NCBI GenBank assembly: GCA_900759455.1
Contig: CAAEVI010000169.1
Coordinates: 1 to 5,193, forward strand
Source: Erysipelotrichaceae bacterium
Lineage (GTDB): Bacteria > Bacillota_I > Bacilli_A > Erysipelotrichales > Erysipelotrichaceae
Direction: 5' to 3'
DNA: 5,193 nt
Below the pieces are notes generated by a model. It worked only from the letters and a program-made list of their open reading frames with translations. It was not told the origin of the DNA and made no database searches. The translations under genes and the position numbers were made by a program. Positions 4,953-5,193 of this stretch are shown here, in pieces. Positions within the stretch are counted from its first letter, which is position 1; the number at the start of each line of letters is the position of its first letter.

Positions 4953-5193
4953 ATGAAAAAGCAGTATCGTGTTTGTAAAAACTATGAATTCAGCGCGATC
5001 ATGAAAGAGAAACAATATTACGCATGTCCTTCTTTTGTTATTTATGTCAAACCGAGAGCCTTGGAACATGCAAGAGTCGGAATTTCAGTCGGAAAGAAGC
5101 TTGGTAATGCGGTCGTTCGAAACAAAATCAAGAGACAAGTTCGTATGATGGTTGATGAATTATTTGATTTTACGGAGAAATTCGACACGATTA
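4953..5193 (+). CDS. rnpA: Ribonuclease P protein component (5' part)
   Basis: The protein subunit of RNase P binds the catalytic RNA and the 5' leader of pre-tRNA. Eighty codons and one base are visible before the window ends; the family is usually about 110-120 residues, so roughly two thirds is present. It starts MKKQYRVCKNYEFSAIMKEK, followed by ARVGISVGKKLGNAVVRNKIKR (40-61). The RNR signature is RNKIKRQVR (56-64), the main basic helix that contacts the RNA. The central cleft aromatics include Phe13, Tyr22 and Phe28. The ATG at 4953 has GAGGTG (4942-4947) at 5 nt spacing. It follows rpmH by 48 bp in the same direction and is probably expressed by readthrough of the intervening terminator. 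Confidence 0.97.
   Translation, partial: MKKQYRVCKNYEFSAIMKEKQYYACPSFVIYVKPRALEHARVGISVGKKLGNAVVRNKIKRQVRMMVDELFDFTEKFDTI

Overview
This window is the chromosomal replication origin region of a low-GC Gram-positive bacterium (Bacillota). DnaA, DnaN, L34 and RnpA are all clearly of the Bacillota type. The AT-rich spacers, AGGAGG-type ribosome sites and Erysipelotrichia-like protein sequences make a gut Erysipelotrichia-type organism my best guess, but nothing in the sequence proves the family.

Layout, left to right. A strong leftward intrinsic terminator (33-84) closes the dnaN gene (138-1256, minus strand). The 159-bp dnaN-dnaA spacer holds an AT-rich stretch with a TAA-triplet run (a DnaA-trio-like unwinding element) and six co-oriented DnaA-box-like sites. 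dnaA (1416-2783, minus strand) follows, with its promoter at about 2813-2842 flanked by an 8-bp inverted repeat. From about 2846 to 3233 lies the main oriC box array, with 16 sites matching at least 7 of 9 positions of TGTGGATAA. Rightward of it come a sigma-A-type promoter (3248-3276), a fluoride riboswitch (crcB motif, about 3284-3340) overlapping an intrinsic terminator (3328-3370), and the gene it controls, a CLC-F type fluoride/proton antiporter (3386-4624). After a 145-bp gap with a consensus promoter come rpmH (4770-4904), a terminator or attenuator that overlaps its stop codon, and the 5' part of rnpA (from 4953, cut by the window end).

How it works together. Genes on the two sides of oriC point away from it, so all are co-directional with the forks that would leave the origin. 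The origin looks bipartite as in Bacillus subtilis: a box array upstream of dnaA plus an unwinding element downstream of it. In the usual Bacillota order rnpA-rpmH-(oriC)-dnaA-dnaN, rpmH faces oriC directly. Here a complete fluoride-resistance unit (promoter, riboswitch, terminator switch, exporter) sits between oriC and rpmH. This riboswitch-controlled exporter at the edge of the origin is the most notable item in the window. Each component belongs to a known family; the arrangement is what is unusual.
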